From: Myxococcales bacterium
Lineage (GTDB): Bacteria > Myxococcota > Myxococcia > Myxococcales > Myxococcaceae
NCBI GenBank assembly: GCA_030681895.1
Contig: JAUXRI010000304.1
Coordinates: forward strand, 19,350 to 83,349
DNA length: 64,000 nt
Direction of reading: 5' to 3'
The stretch's first letter is position 1. Every line of letters begins with the position of its first letter. Shown in pieces: positions 44,245-53,509 of this stretch. Position numbers and translations under genes: made by a program. The notes beneath the pieces are model-generated. The model made no database searches, was not told the DNA's origin, and saw nothing but the letters and a program-made list of their open reading frames with translations.

Positions 44245-45752
44245 CGACGCCCTCCACCGAGACCCTCTGGGCGTACGCGAAGGGAGAGCTCGACGCCTCG
44301 CACGCCGCGCAGGTGAAGGCGCAGCTCGACGCGTCGCCGCAGGCCCGTGAAGCGCTTGCTGACGTCGAGGCCTCACTCTCCGTCCTGTCGTTGTTGCCGC
44401 CGCCTCCGCCGATGCCCGACGCGATGGCGCGACGGATTGGCGCCGTGCTGGCCGAGAAGGCCGATGAAGCCGCAGCGCGCTCGTTCGGCGCGTGGTGGAA
44501 GGCGCTGCTCTCGCCCCCGTTCCTCGTCGGCGCCGCAGTGGCCTGTGCGCTCGCGTTCCTCGTGTTCCAGTTGCTCGAGGCGCCGTCGACGCCCGGCGCG
44601 GGTGGAGGCATCGGGCCGATCGCGAACACGCCGCCTCCCGAGCTGCCGACGTTGAATCCGGTGCCTGCCCTTCGCGCGATGCCCGTCAAGGCGACGGTCG
44701 CGAGCGCTCGCAAGGCGAAGAACGGGAGCGGCGCCCTGCAGAAGTCGCAGACGCTCGAGACGGGCGCGCGGGTGTCGACCGAGACCGGAGGCTCGTTGTG
44801 GCTGCAGCTCCCCGACGGCACCAAGGCGGGCCTCACTGGCGCCACCGACGTGCAGCTCGCGAAGCTCGACGACAAGGCCCTCACGCTCGACGTCACCCGC
44901 GGCAGCCTCGCGATGGTGGTGCCGCATCGTGAAGACCGGGTGCTCACCGTGCGCGCTGGCGACGTCGAGGTGAAGGACCTCGGCACCCGCTTCCTCGTGT
45001 CTCGGGAACTGGCCCGCGTCGTCGTGGCCGTCGAAGAGGGCAGCGTGGAAGTGAAGACGCCGACGTCGACGCGCGTGGTGACGGCCGGTCACGCCGTGGC
45101 CTGGCACGACCAGGAGCTCGACTCGCTGACGTGGCCCTCGAACGTGCCGACGACGCCGCCGCTGCCGACGGGCGTGGCGCCGACAGCCCAGAAGCCCGAG
45201 ACGACGCCAGTCCTGAGCGCCGCGCCGCCGTCGCAGCCGCCCGCGCCCGTCGACGACGTCGATGTCGAGCCCGCCTCACCGAACCCGGAAGACGAGTGGG
45301 CGCTCCCGCCCAGCGGCATCGCCCAGACTCCGCTTTCGCCGCCTCCGCCCGCGCCGCCCATCGACGCCCCGCCCGACACGGTGGTGACGGTGCAGCCTGG
45401 CGCTCCGCCGCCTCCGCCGACCTCCCGCCGCAACCGGCGCGGGAGCGGCTTCAGCCTCAAGATGATCGAAGAGAACCTGCGAGAGCTCGAGCGTCAGGCC
45501 CACGTGCCCTTCGCGCCCATCGGCTCCTCGTCACGCGAGCAGCAGGCCCGCGGCGTGGCCCGGCTCGCCGACGTCGGCAACTGCGAGCTCGCGCTCCTCG
45601 AGGCCGAGAAGTGGTTGAACGCGCCGGCTGGTGACGTGCTCGAAGAGGCGCCGCTCAAGCGCATGGTGCTGCAGCAGAAGGTGCGCTGTCTGAATCATCT
45701 CGGCCGGTCTGCCGAGGCGCTCGAGGCGCAGAAGCAGCTCGTGCCGTACTGA
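44241..45752 (+). CDS. FecR-like anti-sigma factor
   Basis: A 503-residue protein. The N-terminal part (1-90) looks like a short zinc-free anti-sigma segment, followed by one transmembrane span (FLVGAAVACALAFLVFQLL, about 94-112) and a periplasmic FecR-type domain (about 145-285: GARVSTETGGSLWLQLPDG, VEVKDLGTRFLV, VAVEEGSVEVK). A Pro-rich linker (about 295-390) and a C-terminal helical domain follow. FecR proteins link an envelope signal to an ECF sigma factor, here the product of the overlapping upstream gene. The long Pro-rich extension beyond FecR is unusual. Confidence 0.8.
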   Translation: MTTPSTETLWAYAKGELDASHAAQVKAQLDASPQAREALADVEASLSVLSLLPPPPPMPDAMARRIGAVLAEKADEAAARSFGAWWKALLSPPFLVGAAVACALAFLVFQLLEAPSTPGAGGGIGPIANTPPPELPTLNPVPALRAMPVKATVASARKAKNGSGALQKSQTLETGARVSTETGGSLWLQLPDGTKAGLTGATDVQLAKLDDKALTLDVTRGSLAMVVPHREDRVLTVRAGDVEVKDLGTRFLVSRELARVVVAVEEGSVEVKTPTSTRVVTAGHAVAWHDQELDSLTWPSNVPTTPPLPTGVAPTAQKPETTPVLSAAPPSQPPAPVDDVDVEPASPNPEDEWALPPSGIAQTPLSPPPPAPPIDAPPDTVVTVQPGAPPPPPTSRRNRRGSGFSLKMIEENLRELERQAHVPFAPIGSSSREQQARGVARLADVGNCELALLEAEKWLNAPAGDVLEEAPLKRMVLQQKVRCLNHLGRSAEALEAQKQLVPY

Positions 45753-45764
45753 GCGTCGCGCTCA
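45750..45764. terminator. Hairpin spanning two convergent stop codons
   Basis: TGAGCG (45750-45755) pairs with CGCTCA (45759-45764) around a TCG loop. The plus-strand TGA and the minus-strand stop are inside the hairpin, which could end transcription in both directions. The stem is only 6 bp, so the effect may be weak. Confidence 0.3.
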
Positions 45765-48683
45765 CGGTGGCTGGTGCCCAGCGAGGAACGTCGTCGCCTC
45801 CCGTGCGAGGTCGTCGTGTCGTTCCTTCGTCGCGAGCGCGAGCGCAGCCTGCGCGGCCTCGACTGCTTCCGGCTTCTTCCCCGAGCGCCAGCGCGCCTGC
45901 GCGGCGTTGAGCTGTGCGCGCGAAAGCAGATGGCTGCTGCCGTCGATCGCCACGGCCGCGGCCAGGGCTCGTTCGGCGGCGAGGTTTGCCTGCTCGGGTG
46001 TGCCGCGCGTGAGGAGGACCGCCGCGCGCTCCGACAGCAGGCTGGCGAACTCGGGAGACGTCGTCTCTTTCAGGTCTTCATGACGTTTCAGCGCCAGGTC
46101 GAGCGAGTTGAGCGCGTCGGCGGGTTTGCCGAGAGCGAGCTGGGCCGTGGCGATGACTCTCAAGCTGACGGCGCCAAACCACGACTCGCCGAGCCGGTCG
46201 CACATGGCCAGCGCGCGGGTCGCGGTGGCGAAGGCGCCGGCGGCGTCGCCCCGTGCCCGCAACAACTGCGCGCGCGAGAGCTGGGCTGAAACCATGCCTT
46301 TTCGAGTCCCGTCTGCCGGGTCCGTCGCGAGAACGGCCTCGCAGCGCGTCAGCAGCTGGTCGGCTTCATCGAGCAGGCCCCTGGCGATGAGGACACGGGC
46401 GAGGTTGAGGTCGGCGCGGGCCAGGGCGCTCGCTGCGAGGCCCTGGGTACTGCGGCGGAGCGCGCGCGCCCTTCGGAGCGCGGCTTCAGCGCCTGCGAGA
46501 TCGTCGAGCAGCTCAGCCAGCCGGCCCAGCTCGTTCCACGTCGGCGCCAGCTCGGGGTGGTCGGCACCGAGGAGTGCTTCGCGGATTCGGCGAGAGCGCT
46601 CGAGGGCTTCGCGCGCTTCACGGAGCTTTCCCGTCTCCATCAGCAGCCACCCGATGGAGGAGTGCATGCGCGCCACGTCGATGCCCAGCGGCCCCTGGGC
46701 ACGCTCGAAGAGCGGGAGCGCGCGGCGGTAGGCAGCGAGGGCTGCGGCGCTCTCGTCGCGACTCCACCGGGCGTCGCCTTCGCCTTCTTCGAGCAGCGCC
46801 TCGAGCGCCGGGTCGCCCACCCGCGGCACCAGCCCGCGGCCCACGGTGACGAGAGCGAACGAGGCCTGGGCCTGGTTGAGGCGCCAGCCGAGGAGCGACG
46901 CCAGCAGGCTGATGGCGTGGAGGGCCGTGCGCTGGTCTCCACCGGCGAGCGCGAGGGTGAGCGCCTCCTCGAGGGGCGCTCGCGACGGCACGAACGCGTT
47001 GGCCTGTCGCTCGAGCGCGCCGAGCTCGAAGAGGGCCAGCGCGAGCGTCTGGGTGTCACCAAGCCCCCGCGTGGAGGTGACAGCGGCCGTCACGCGGGCG
47101 CGGGCCTCGTCGAACCGCCCGAGCGCGACGAGCATGCGGCCCTCGGCCAGCTGCTGCTCGACCTCGTCCACCGCGCCCTGCGCGGCGTCGGGCAGCTGCG
47201 CCCGCGCCTCGAGGCTCTGCAGGTTGGTGCACTGGGCCACGGGCGTGAGCCTGGCCACCGCGGTCGCCGCCAGCGTCACCACGTCGGCGTCGGCGGCCTG
47301 GAAGCGCAGCGCGAGGGTCTGGAGCTCGACCCGACGACGTTCGAGACACCGCGTGCGCAGGTCCAGCTGGCGCTCGGTGTGCTCGCCGGTTCGCAGCGTC
47401 TGGTCGCAGGCGGCGTGCCGCTCCGCGAGCCAGGCCGTGGTGAACGTGTCGAGCGTGGCCCGCGTGAAGTCCCACGCGGCGCCTGCGTAGGGCAGGGCCG
47501 TCGCCCGGAACGCGCGCTCGGTGTTGCGACGGGCCTCGTCATTCCACACGGCGCCGAGCCGGTCGGTGTCCCGGTGACACGCCGACGCGCGCACCTGCGG
47601 CCACGCCCACAGGCCGGCCGCAACGCCGAGGGTCAGCAGCGCTGCCGCGCCCGTGAGCGCCAGCCGCCGGCGCCTCGCCGAAGGGTCACGCTCGAGCGCG
47701 TCGAGCAACGCGCGCATCGACGGGTGGCGCGCGCCTGGGTCGGGCGACAGCCCCTTCGCGATGATGGGGAAGACCCACGCGGGAACCATCGAGCCCGGTG
47801 GCGGGGCTGGTACGGCGCCTTCACGGGTCGTGCGCTCGAGCGTGACGAGGTCGTTCCCCTCGAAGGGCCGGGCCCCGTAGAGCGCTTCGTAGAGCGAGAC
47901 ACAGAAGGCGAACTGGTCGGTCGCCGGCGAGGTGTCCTGCCGGGCGTACTGCTCGAGCGCCATGTAGCCGGGCGTGCCCATCACCGCGCCGCCGAGGGTG
48001 AGCGGCGTGTCGAGCGAGAGCGACGAAGGCGTCGTGCGGCTCACGGGCTCGCGCGCCGGCTCCGAACGAACGGAGCGCGCCAGCCCGAAGTCCGTCACCC
48101 GCACGCGCCCGTCGAGGCCGACGAGGACGTTGGTGGGCTTGAAGTCGCGATGAATGAGGCCAGCGCCGTGCGCCGCTTCGAGGCCCCGGCCGGCCGCGAG
48201 CATGACCGAGAGCACCTCCCGCCAAGTGCGGGGCGTCTCCTCGAGCCACTGGTGCAGGGTCGCGCCCTCGATGAACTCCATCGCGATGAAGAGCGAGTCG
48301 CCGAGCCGGCCGACGTCGTAGACGGGCACGACGTTGGGGTGCGACAGCTGCGCCATCGCCTGCGCCTCACGTGCGAGGCGAGCGGTGTCTCCCTGCGCGC
48401 GGGAGTCGCCCGGTGGCGCCCGCAGCACCTTGATGGCGACGCGCCGGTTCAGCGCTGGATCGTACGCGGAGTACACGACGCCCATGCCGCCCTGGCCGAC
48501 GGCGGCGATGATGACGAAGCGGCCGATGCGGCTCACGTGTGGCGCGTCGGGCTGGGTGGTGGCGGTCGCCGGCACTTCGCTCGCCGAGTCGTGCCGCAGC
48601 GTCGGCGCGACGGTGGCGGTCAGCTCTGGCGCTTCGGCGCACCGGGCACAGGTCGAGACGTCGGTGCCATGCGGACAGGACAC
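45762..48683 (-). CDS. Ser/Thr protein kinase with zinc-ribbon-like N-terminus and TPR tail (paralog 1)
   Basis: A 973-residue protein. The GTG at 48683 was chosen so that the protein starts CPHGTDVSTCARC, matching the N-terminus of its neighbour. This motif (C-P-H-x7-C-x2-C) could bind one zinc. The kinase domain has GQGGMGVVY, Lys85, HRDFKPTN (178-185) and DFG (198-200). A transmembrane segment (LALTGAAALLTLGVAAGLWAW) is followed by about 600 residues of helical, TPR-like repeats (ALALFELGALERQ, ALNSLDLALKRHE). Built like many myxobacterial membrane kinases. A near-paralog lies immediately upstream at 48753-51671. Confidence 0.85.
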   Translation of the reverse strand: MSCPHGTDVSTCARCAEAPELTATVAPTLRHDSASEVPATATTQPDAPHVSRIGRFVIIAAVGQGGMGVVYSAYDPALNRRVAIKVLRAPPGDSRAQGDTARLAREAQAMAQLSHPNVVPVYDVGRLGDSLFIAMEFIEGATLHQWLEETPRTWREVLSVMLAAGRGLEAAHGAGLIHRDFKPTNVLVGLDGRVRVTDFGLARSVRSEPAREPVSRTTPSSLSLDTPLTLGGAVMGTPGYMALEQYARQDTSPATDQFAFCVSLYEALYGARPFEGNDLVTLERTTREGAVPAPPPGSMVPAWVFPIIAKGLSPDPGARHPSMRALLDALERDPSARRRRLALTGAAALLTLGVAAGLWAWPQVRASACHRDTDRLGAVWNDEARRNTERAFRATALPYAGAAWDFTRATLDTFTTAWLAERHAACDQTLRTGEHTERQLDLRTRCLERRRVELQTLALRFQAADADVVTLAATAVARLTPVAQCTNLQSLEARAQLPDAAQGAVDEVEQQLAEGRMLVALGRFDEARARVTAAVTSTRGLGDTQTLALALFELGALERQANAFVPSRAPLEEALTLALAGGDQRTALHAISLLASLLGWRLNQAQASFALVTVGRGLVPRVGDPALEALLEEGEGDARWSRDESAAALAAYRRALPLFERAQGPLGIDVARMHSSIGWLLMETGKLREAREALERSRRIREALLGADHPELAPTWNELGRLAELLDDLAGAEAALRRARALRRSTQGLAASALARADLNLARVLIARGLLDEADQLLTRCEAVLATDPADGTRKGMVSAQLSRAQLLRARGDAAGAFATATRALAMCDRLGESWFGAVSLRVIATAQLALGKPADALNSLDLALKRHEDLKETTSPEFASLLSERAAVLLTRGTPEQANLAAERALAAAVAIDGSSHLLSRAQLNAAQARWRSGKKPEAVEAAQAALALATKERHDDLAREATTFLAGHQPP

Positions 48684-48752
48684 GGACGGGGAGCGTAGGC
48701 CAGCCACCGCCTGCCGCGTGGCCCCGAAAGACGCGCGACCGCGCGAACGAGC

Positions 48753-51671
48753 TCAGGGCGTGTGCGTCGCGAGCCACGCGGCGACGTCGGCGCGCACGGC
48801 CTCGGAGCTGCTCTGCGCCGCGAACCCGGCGGCCGCCTGCGCGGCGTCGAGCGCTTCCTTCTGCTGCGTCGCCTTCCAGCGCGCCTTCGCGAGCAGCAGG
48901 TGGGTCTGCGCCTTCAGCTTCGCGTTCCCCTCGATGTTCAAGACCGCCGTCGCCGCCCGCTCGGCGCTGGCGAGGGCCTCGCCGCTCCCAAGCGCCAACC
49001 GCGACTCGACGACCGCGTTCAGGTAGCGCACGAAGTCGGGTGAGTCGAAGCGGTGCCGCTGCTCGTCGGCGCTGAGCATGTGCAACGCCAGGTCGAGGCC
49101 CTCGCCAGCGCGTTGCTGCGCCACGAGCGCGCGATGAAGCTCGAGCTCCATGGCCAGCGTCGAAGGGTGGCTCTCTCCAAGCAGCGGTTTCGACTCGGCG
49201 AGACCCCGCCGGGCGACGGCTTCGGCTTCCTGTGCGCGGCCCTGGGCCAGCAGCAGCCGGCTCCGTGCCTCGACGACGCCGAGGTGGGTGGAGCGCAGGT
49301 CTCGGTCGGTCAGCGCCGACTCGATGCTCGCCAGCAGGGCGGCGGCTTCGTCGAGCAGGCCCTGGGCCGTCAGGACCCGCACCAGGTTCAGCTGCGCCCG
49401 GCGAGTCTCTTCGGTGATCGCCCCACGCCGCTTCGCCCGCATCTCGGAGCCGCGGCGCATGGCGGACGCGGCGGCCGGCAGGTCTCCGAGAAACTCGGCC
49501 AGGTTTCCCAGCTCGTTCCACGTGGGTGCGAGGGCCGGGTGGTCGGCCCCCAGCAGCGCCTCGCGGGAGCGCCTCGACTGCTCGTAGGCAGCCCTGGCTT
49601 CCGAGAAGTGCCCCTCTTCCATCAACACCCAGCCGATGGACGAGAGCACCCGCGCGACGTCGAGGCCGGCGGGGCCCTCTTCGCGTTCGAACAGCGGCCG
49701 CGCGAGCCGGTAGGCGGCCAGGGCCTCGGTCCGGGCGCCACGCTGCCAGTGCGCGTCGGCTTCTCCTTCGTGGAGGAGGGCCTCGAGCAGCGGGTCTCCC
49801 ACGCGTGGCACCAGGCCTCGACCGACGTTCACCAGCGTGAGCGCCTCGGCAGGGCGCTCGAGCCGCCAGCCGACGACCGACGCAAGCAACGCGATGGCGT
49901 GCAGGGCCGTTCGGTCGTCGCGCACCGAGAGCGCGAGCCGCAAGGCCTCGTCGAGCGCTGCTCTCGAAGGCTGGAAGTGGTCTTCGTCGCGTTCGAGGGC
50001 GGCGAGCTCGAGGAGCGCGAGCGACAGCGTCTGCGCGTCGTTGCTCCGCCGCGCCTCTTCGATGGCGGGAAGCAGCCTGGCGCGGGCGTCGCTCCACGCG
50101 GCCAGGGCGATGAGCATGCGCGCCTCGGCGAGCTGCCGGTCGATGGCCTCGACTGCGCGGCGCGTCTCGGGCGGGAGCTGGGCACGGGCCTCGAGGCTGG
50201 CGAGGTTTCCACACCGGGCGACGGGGCTCAGCCGCGCGACGGCCATCGCGGCCTGGGCGACGAGCTCGGCGTCCGCGGTCTGGAAACGGGTCGACAGGGT
50301 CTGGAGCTCGACGAGGCGGCCGTCGAGGCAGCGCAGGCGCAGCTCGAGCTGGGCTTCGGTCCGCTCGCGAAGGCGCAGGGTCTCGTCGCACGCCGCGTGG
50401 CGCTCGGCGACCCACGAGGCAGTGAAGCTGTCGAGGGTGGCCCGGGTGAAGTCCCAGGCCGTCGCTGCGAAGGGTTGCCCGGTGGCCTTGAAGGCGCGCT
50501 CCGCGTTCTGGCGGGCCTCGTCATTCCACACCGTGGCGAGGCGCTCGGTGTCGCGATGGCAGCTCGAGGCGCGCACTCTCGGCCACGACCAGAGGCCTGC
50601 GGCGACGCCCAGGGTGAGGAGCGCCGCGCCGCCCGCGAGGGCCCAGCGCCGTCGCTGCGCCGACGGGTCTCGCTCGAGCAACGACAGCAGCGCGCGCATC
50701 GACGCGTGGCGCCGGAGCGGGTCGGTCGTCAGGCCGCGAGCGATGATGGGGAACAGCCACGCGGGCACCGTCGAGCCCTTCGGTGGCGGCGGCACCTCTC
50801 CGGACTGGGTGAGTCGCTGCAGCGTCGCGAGGTCGGTGCCCTTGAAGGGGCGGGCGCCATAGAGCGCCTCGTAGAGCGAGACGCAGAAGGCGAACTGGTC
50901 GGTGGCGGGCGAGGTCTGCTGGCCGAGGTACTGCTCGGGCGCCATGTAGCCGGGCGTACCCATCACCGAGCCGCGCATGGTGAGCGGAGTGTCGAGTGAG
51001 ATGGCTGGCGTCTGGTCCGAGGTCGACTCCGGGGGCAGCTCGCCGTGAACGGAGCGCGCGAGCCCGAAGTCGGTCACCCGGGTGCGGCCATCGGCACCGA
51101 CCAGCACGTTCGCCGGCTTGAAGTCGCGGTGCACGATGCCTGCGCGGTGCGCGGCGTCGAGGCCACGGCCCGCCGCGAGGAAGACGGCGACGACGTCGCG
51201 CCAGCTCCGGGGGCTCTGCTTGAGCCACTCGTGCAGCGTGACGCCGTCGACGAACTCCATCGCGACGAAGAGTGAGTCGCCGACGCGGCCCACGTCGTAG
51301 ACCGGCACGACGTTGGGGTGCGAGAGCCGGGCCATGGCCTGGGCTTCGCGCGCCAGCCGGGCCGTTCCTCCAGAGTCCTGGGAGCCGCCACCGCCCCGGC
51401 GCAAGAGCTTGATGGCCACGCGGCGGTCGAGGGCTGGATCGTACGCCGAGTAGACGACGCCCATGCCGCCCTGGCCGATGGTGTCGACGATGACGAAGCG
51501 ACCGATGCGGCCACCGGTCGAGGGCGTGGGCTCGGCCGTCTGACGCAGCGTCTGGTCTGGCGACGAGTCGCGCAGGAGGGTGTTGGCGAAGTCTTCGTCG
51601 GTCCCGGGCGAAGAGCGCGTGCCAGCGCAGGCCGGGCAGGTGCTGCGCTCGTTTCCATGCGGGCACGTCAC
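48753..51671 (-). CDS. Ser/Thr protein kinase with zinc-ribbon-like N-terminus and TPR tail (paralog 2)
   Basis: A 972-residue protein with the same architecture as the gene at 45762: CPHGNERSTCPAC start, kinase domain (GQGGMGVVY, Lys88, HRDFKPAN, DFG), a transmembrane segment (LAGGAALLTLGVAAGLWSW) and a long TPR-like tail. Identity is high across the kinase and membrane regions and lower in the first 50 residues. The pair is a tandem duplication. The tail is extracytoplasmic if the kinase domain is inside, and may sense envelope state. Confidence 0.85.
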   Translation of the reverse strand: MTCPHGNERSTCPACAGTRSSPGTDEDFANTLLRDSSPDQTLRQTAEPTPSTGGRIGRFVIVDTIGQGGMGVVYSAYDPALDRRVAIKLLRRGGGGSQDSGGTARLAREAQAMARLSHPNVVPVYDVGRVGDSLFVAMEFVDGVTLHEWLKQSPRSWRDVVAVFLAAGRGLDAAHRAGIVHRDFKPANVLVGADGRTRVTDFGLARSVHGELPPESTSDQTPAISLDTPLTMRGSVMGTPGYMAPEQYLGQQTSPATDQFAFCVSLYEALYGARPFKGTDLATLQRLTQSGEVPPPPKGSTVPAWLFPIIARGLTTDPLRRHASMRALLSLLERDPSAQRRRWALAGGAALLTLGVAAGLWSWPRVRASSCHRDTERLATVWNDEARQNAERAFKATGQPFAATAWDFTRATLDSFTASWVAERHAACDETLRLRERTEAQLELRLRCLDGRLVELQTLSTRFQTADAELVAQAAMAVARLSPVARCGNLASLEARAQLPPETRRAVEAIDRQLAEARMLIALAAWSDARARLLPAIEEARRSNDAQTLSLALLELAALERDEDHFQPSRAALDEALRLALSVRDDRTALHAIALLASVVGWRLERPAEALTLVNVGRGLVPRVGDPLLEALLHEGEADAHWQRGARTEALAAYRLARPLFEREEGPAGLDVARVLSSIGWVLMEEGHFSEARAAYEQSRRSREALLGADHPALAPTWNELGNLAEFLGDLPAAASAMRRGSEMRAKRRGAITEETRRAQLNLVRVLTAQGLLDEAAALLASIESALTDRDLRSTHLGVVEARSRLLLAQGRAQEAEAVARRGLAESKPLLGESHPSTLAMELELHRALVAQQRAGEGLDLALHMLSADEQRHRFDSPDFVRYLNAVVESRLALGSGEALASAERAATAVLNIEGNAKLKAQTHLLLAKARWKATQQKEALDAAQAAAGFAAQSSSEAVRADVAAWLATHTP

Positions 51672-51764
51672 GGGCGCACGAGTGTAGCGGAGGACCGGGC
51701 GCTGCCGCAGACAGTTGATGCGCTCGTCCTCCCTCGTCGTCGCGGCCGCCGGGACTGCATCACG

Positions 51765-52526
51765 TCACGGCTTCGCGCCGAACCTGGCCTGCACTGCCGT
51801 GCGCGTGAGCGGGCCGAAGTGGCCGACGAACCAGGTCGAGACGTCAGGCCAGCGAGCGAGGAGCGCCTGCACGTCGCGGGCGTTCGCCTCGACGTCGCAC
51901 ATGTAGAAGTGCACCTCGGCGTCGCTGCCGAAGACGCTCCCTCGGAGCAGGTCTCCGACGAAGACGCTCTGCCCGACTCGCACCACGAGAGAGCCGCGCG
52001 TGTGGCCGGGGACCGCGACGACCTCGGCGTCGAGACCGGTGCGCTCGAGGAGCGACGTCGTCGAGGTCACCTGCACGTCGGCCGTGAGGCCCTGGTAGCG
52101 CTCGGCTTGATCTCCGGCGAGGCGGCCGCGCGCGTCGGCGTTCGTCGGACAGAGCGGGTCGTTCTGCCCATCGCGGAGCAAGGGCTCGTCAGCCGCGCCC
52201 GCGATGACCACCGCTCCCTTCTGCTGGAACGCCTTCGCGCCGCCCGCGTGGTCCGCATGACCGTGGGTCAGCACCACGCCGACGACCTTCGCCGGGTCGA
52301 GGCCGCTGGCGGTGAGGGCCTTCTCGAGGGCCGGCACGTTGCGCTCCAGGCCGCTGTCGACGAGCACGATGCGCCCGTCACCGCCGACGATGGCGTGGGT
52401 GTTCGTGTAGTCGTGTTGCAGCGTCACCACGCGGGTTCCAGCGACCGTGCGCTCGACGTGCTCGGGGAAACAGCCAGCCAGCGCGAGGCAGCTGATCGAC
52501 AGGAACGTCAGGTTTCGGGTGTTCAT
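51765..52526 (-). CDS. Metallo-beta-lactamase-fold lipoprotein
   Basis: A 253-residue lipoprotein (ATG at 52526; SISCLALAGC lipobox). The fold hallmark LTHGHADH (H88, H90, D92, H93) is followed by VPGHTRGSL (third His), FVGDLL (bridging Asp) and VGHFGP (last His), so two metals are likely. Relatives include beta-lactamases, glyoxalases and lactonases; the substrate cannot be told. Divergent from a TetR-family gene across a palindromic operator, which suggests that the lipoprotein is induced by a small molecule. Confidence 0.85.
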   Translation of the reverse strand: MNTRNLTFLSISCLALAGCFPEHVERTVAGTRVVTLQHDYTNTHAIVGGDGRIVLVDSGLERNVPALEKALTASGLDPAKVVGVVLTHGHADHAGGAKAFQQKGAVVIAGAADEPLLRDGQNDPLCPTNADARGRLAGDQAERYQGLTADVQVTSTTSLLERTGLDAEVVAVPGHTRGSLVVRVGQSVFVGDLLRGSVFGSDAEVHFYMCDVEANARDVQALLARWPDVSTWFVGHFGPLTRTAVQARFGAKP

Positions 52527-52565
52527 GTTGCCGTTGGTAACATCGGATGTTTCCGTTGGCAACAT
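52527..52565. promoter_or_regulatory. Probable TetR operator (palindrome plus direct repeat)
   Basis: GTTGCC at 52527-52532 and GGCAAC at 52558-52563 flank an imperfect 37-base palindrome (14 of 18 half-site positions pair) centred at 52545. Within it, CCGTTGGTAACAT (52531-52543) and CCGTTGGCAACAT (52553-52565) form a direct repeat that differs at one base, 22 bases apart. It abuts the lipoprotein start codon and lies 30 bases before the regulator start. The layout fits autoregulation and repression of the divergent gene by the TetR protein; that role is inferred. Confidence 0.55.
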
Positions 52566-52595
52566 GGCCGCCCGTCCGATACGGTCCGTGACGTC

Positions 52596-53240
52596 ATGAA
52601 ACAGGCCGACGAGCGGGTGCGCGTGAAGAAAGAGGGCGGCCGGTACCACCACGGCAACCTCAAGGACGCCCTCGTGCTCGCCGCCGAGCGCGCCATCGCG
52701 AAGAGCGGCAACATCGACTTGCCCCTGCGCGACGTGGCGAAGCTGGCGGGTGTGTCACACGCGGCGGCGTACCGGCACTTCGACTCCAAAGCGGCGCTGC
52801 TCGCCGAGGTGGCGATCAAGGGGTTCGCGGCGCTGACGGCTCGACTCACCGTCGCCTCCTCGAAGGGGCGCACGCCCGAGGCCCGGTTCGTCGAGGTCGG
52901 CGTGGGCTACGTGTCGTTCGCGCTCGAGTCGTCAGGCGCGTTCCGGGTGATGTTCGACGCCTCGCTCAAGCCGTTCACCCGGTTCCCCGGCCTCTCGGAG
53001 GCCGCGTTCGAGGCGCTGTCGGAACTGCATCGGGTCCTGCGCGACGGTGTCACGGCGGGGGTCTTTCGAGACGATGATGTCGATGACTCCGTGATGGCGG
53101 CGTGGTCGACGATTCATGGGCACGCGACGTTGCTGCTCGATGATCAGCTCATCGGCCCGTTCGGCGTCGACCACGATGGGGCCGTGGCCTCGGCGCGGCT
53201 GGTGATGCGGCGCCTCGTCGATGGGCTGCGCGTTCGCTGA
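52596..53240 (+). CDS. TetR-family transcriptional regulator
   Basis: A 214-residue regulator. The helix-turn-helix spans about 41-66 (LPLRDVAKLAGVSHAAAYRH, then FDSKAALL), and the C-terminal half is the ligand-binding and dimerisation part (WHG-like, with FRVMFDASLKPFTRFPGLSE). The ATG at 52596 follows an operator-like repeat shared with the divergent metallo-beta-lactamase-fold gene, so it probably controls that gene and itself. The ligand is unknown. The following 269 bases (53241-53509) contain nothing I can call. Confidence 0.85.
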   Translation: MKQADERVRVKKEGGRYHHGNLKDALVLAAERAIAKSGNIDLPLRDVAKLAGVSHAAAYRHFDSKAALLAEVAIKGFAALTARLTVASSKGRTPEARFVEVGVGYVSFALESSGAFRVMFDASLKPFTRFPGLSEAAFEALSELHRVLRDGVTAGVFRDDDVDDSVMAAWSTIHGHATLLLDDQLIGPFGVDHDGAVASARLVMRRLVDGLRVR

Positions 53241-53509
53241 CGTCGGTGGTGAAGGTCTCAGAAAAGCGACCCGCTCCCTCGACCCGAACGGTGACGAAGC
53301 AACGGAGTGAGGCGCTTTCCGACGTGAACACCGCCCCTCGAGGCTTCGGAGCGCCGTCGACCAGTCTACGCGCCTCAGAGCAACAGCTCCGCAAGGCGAG
53401 CTCGAGCGCTGGCTGTCCGCAAGCTCTCGGAGACGAGCTTCCACGTCTGCTCTCGTGCACCGGGCACTGGCGCTCGCGGCCGATGAGTCTGTGCCAGACT
53501 TGCGTACGT

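Noticed and set aside
53241..53509. Small gene between the TetR and esterase genes
   Set aside because: Open frames here have no ribosome site, no signal and no recognisable protein. The long in-frame extension of the esterase lacks a signal peptide.
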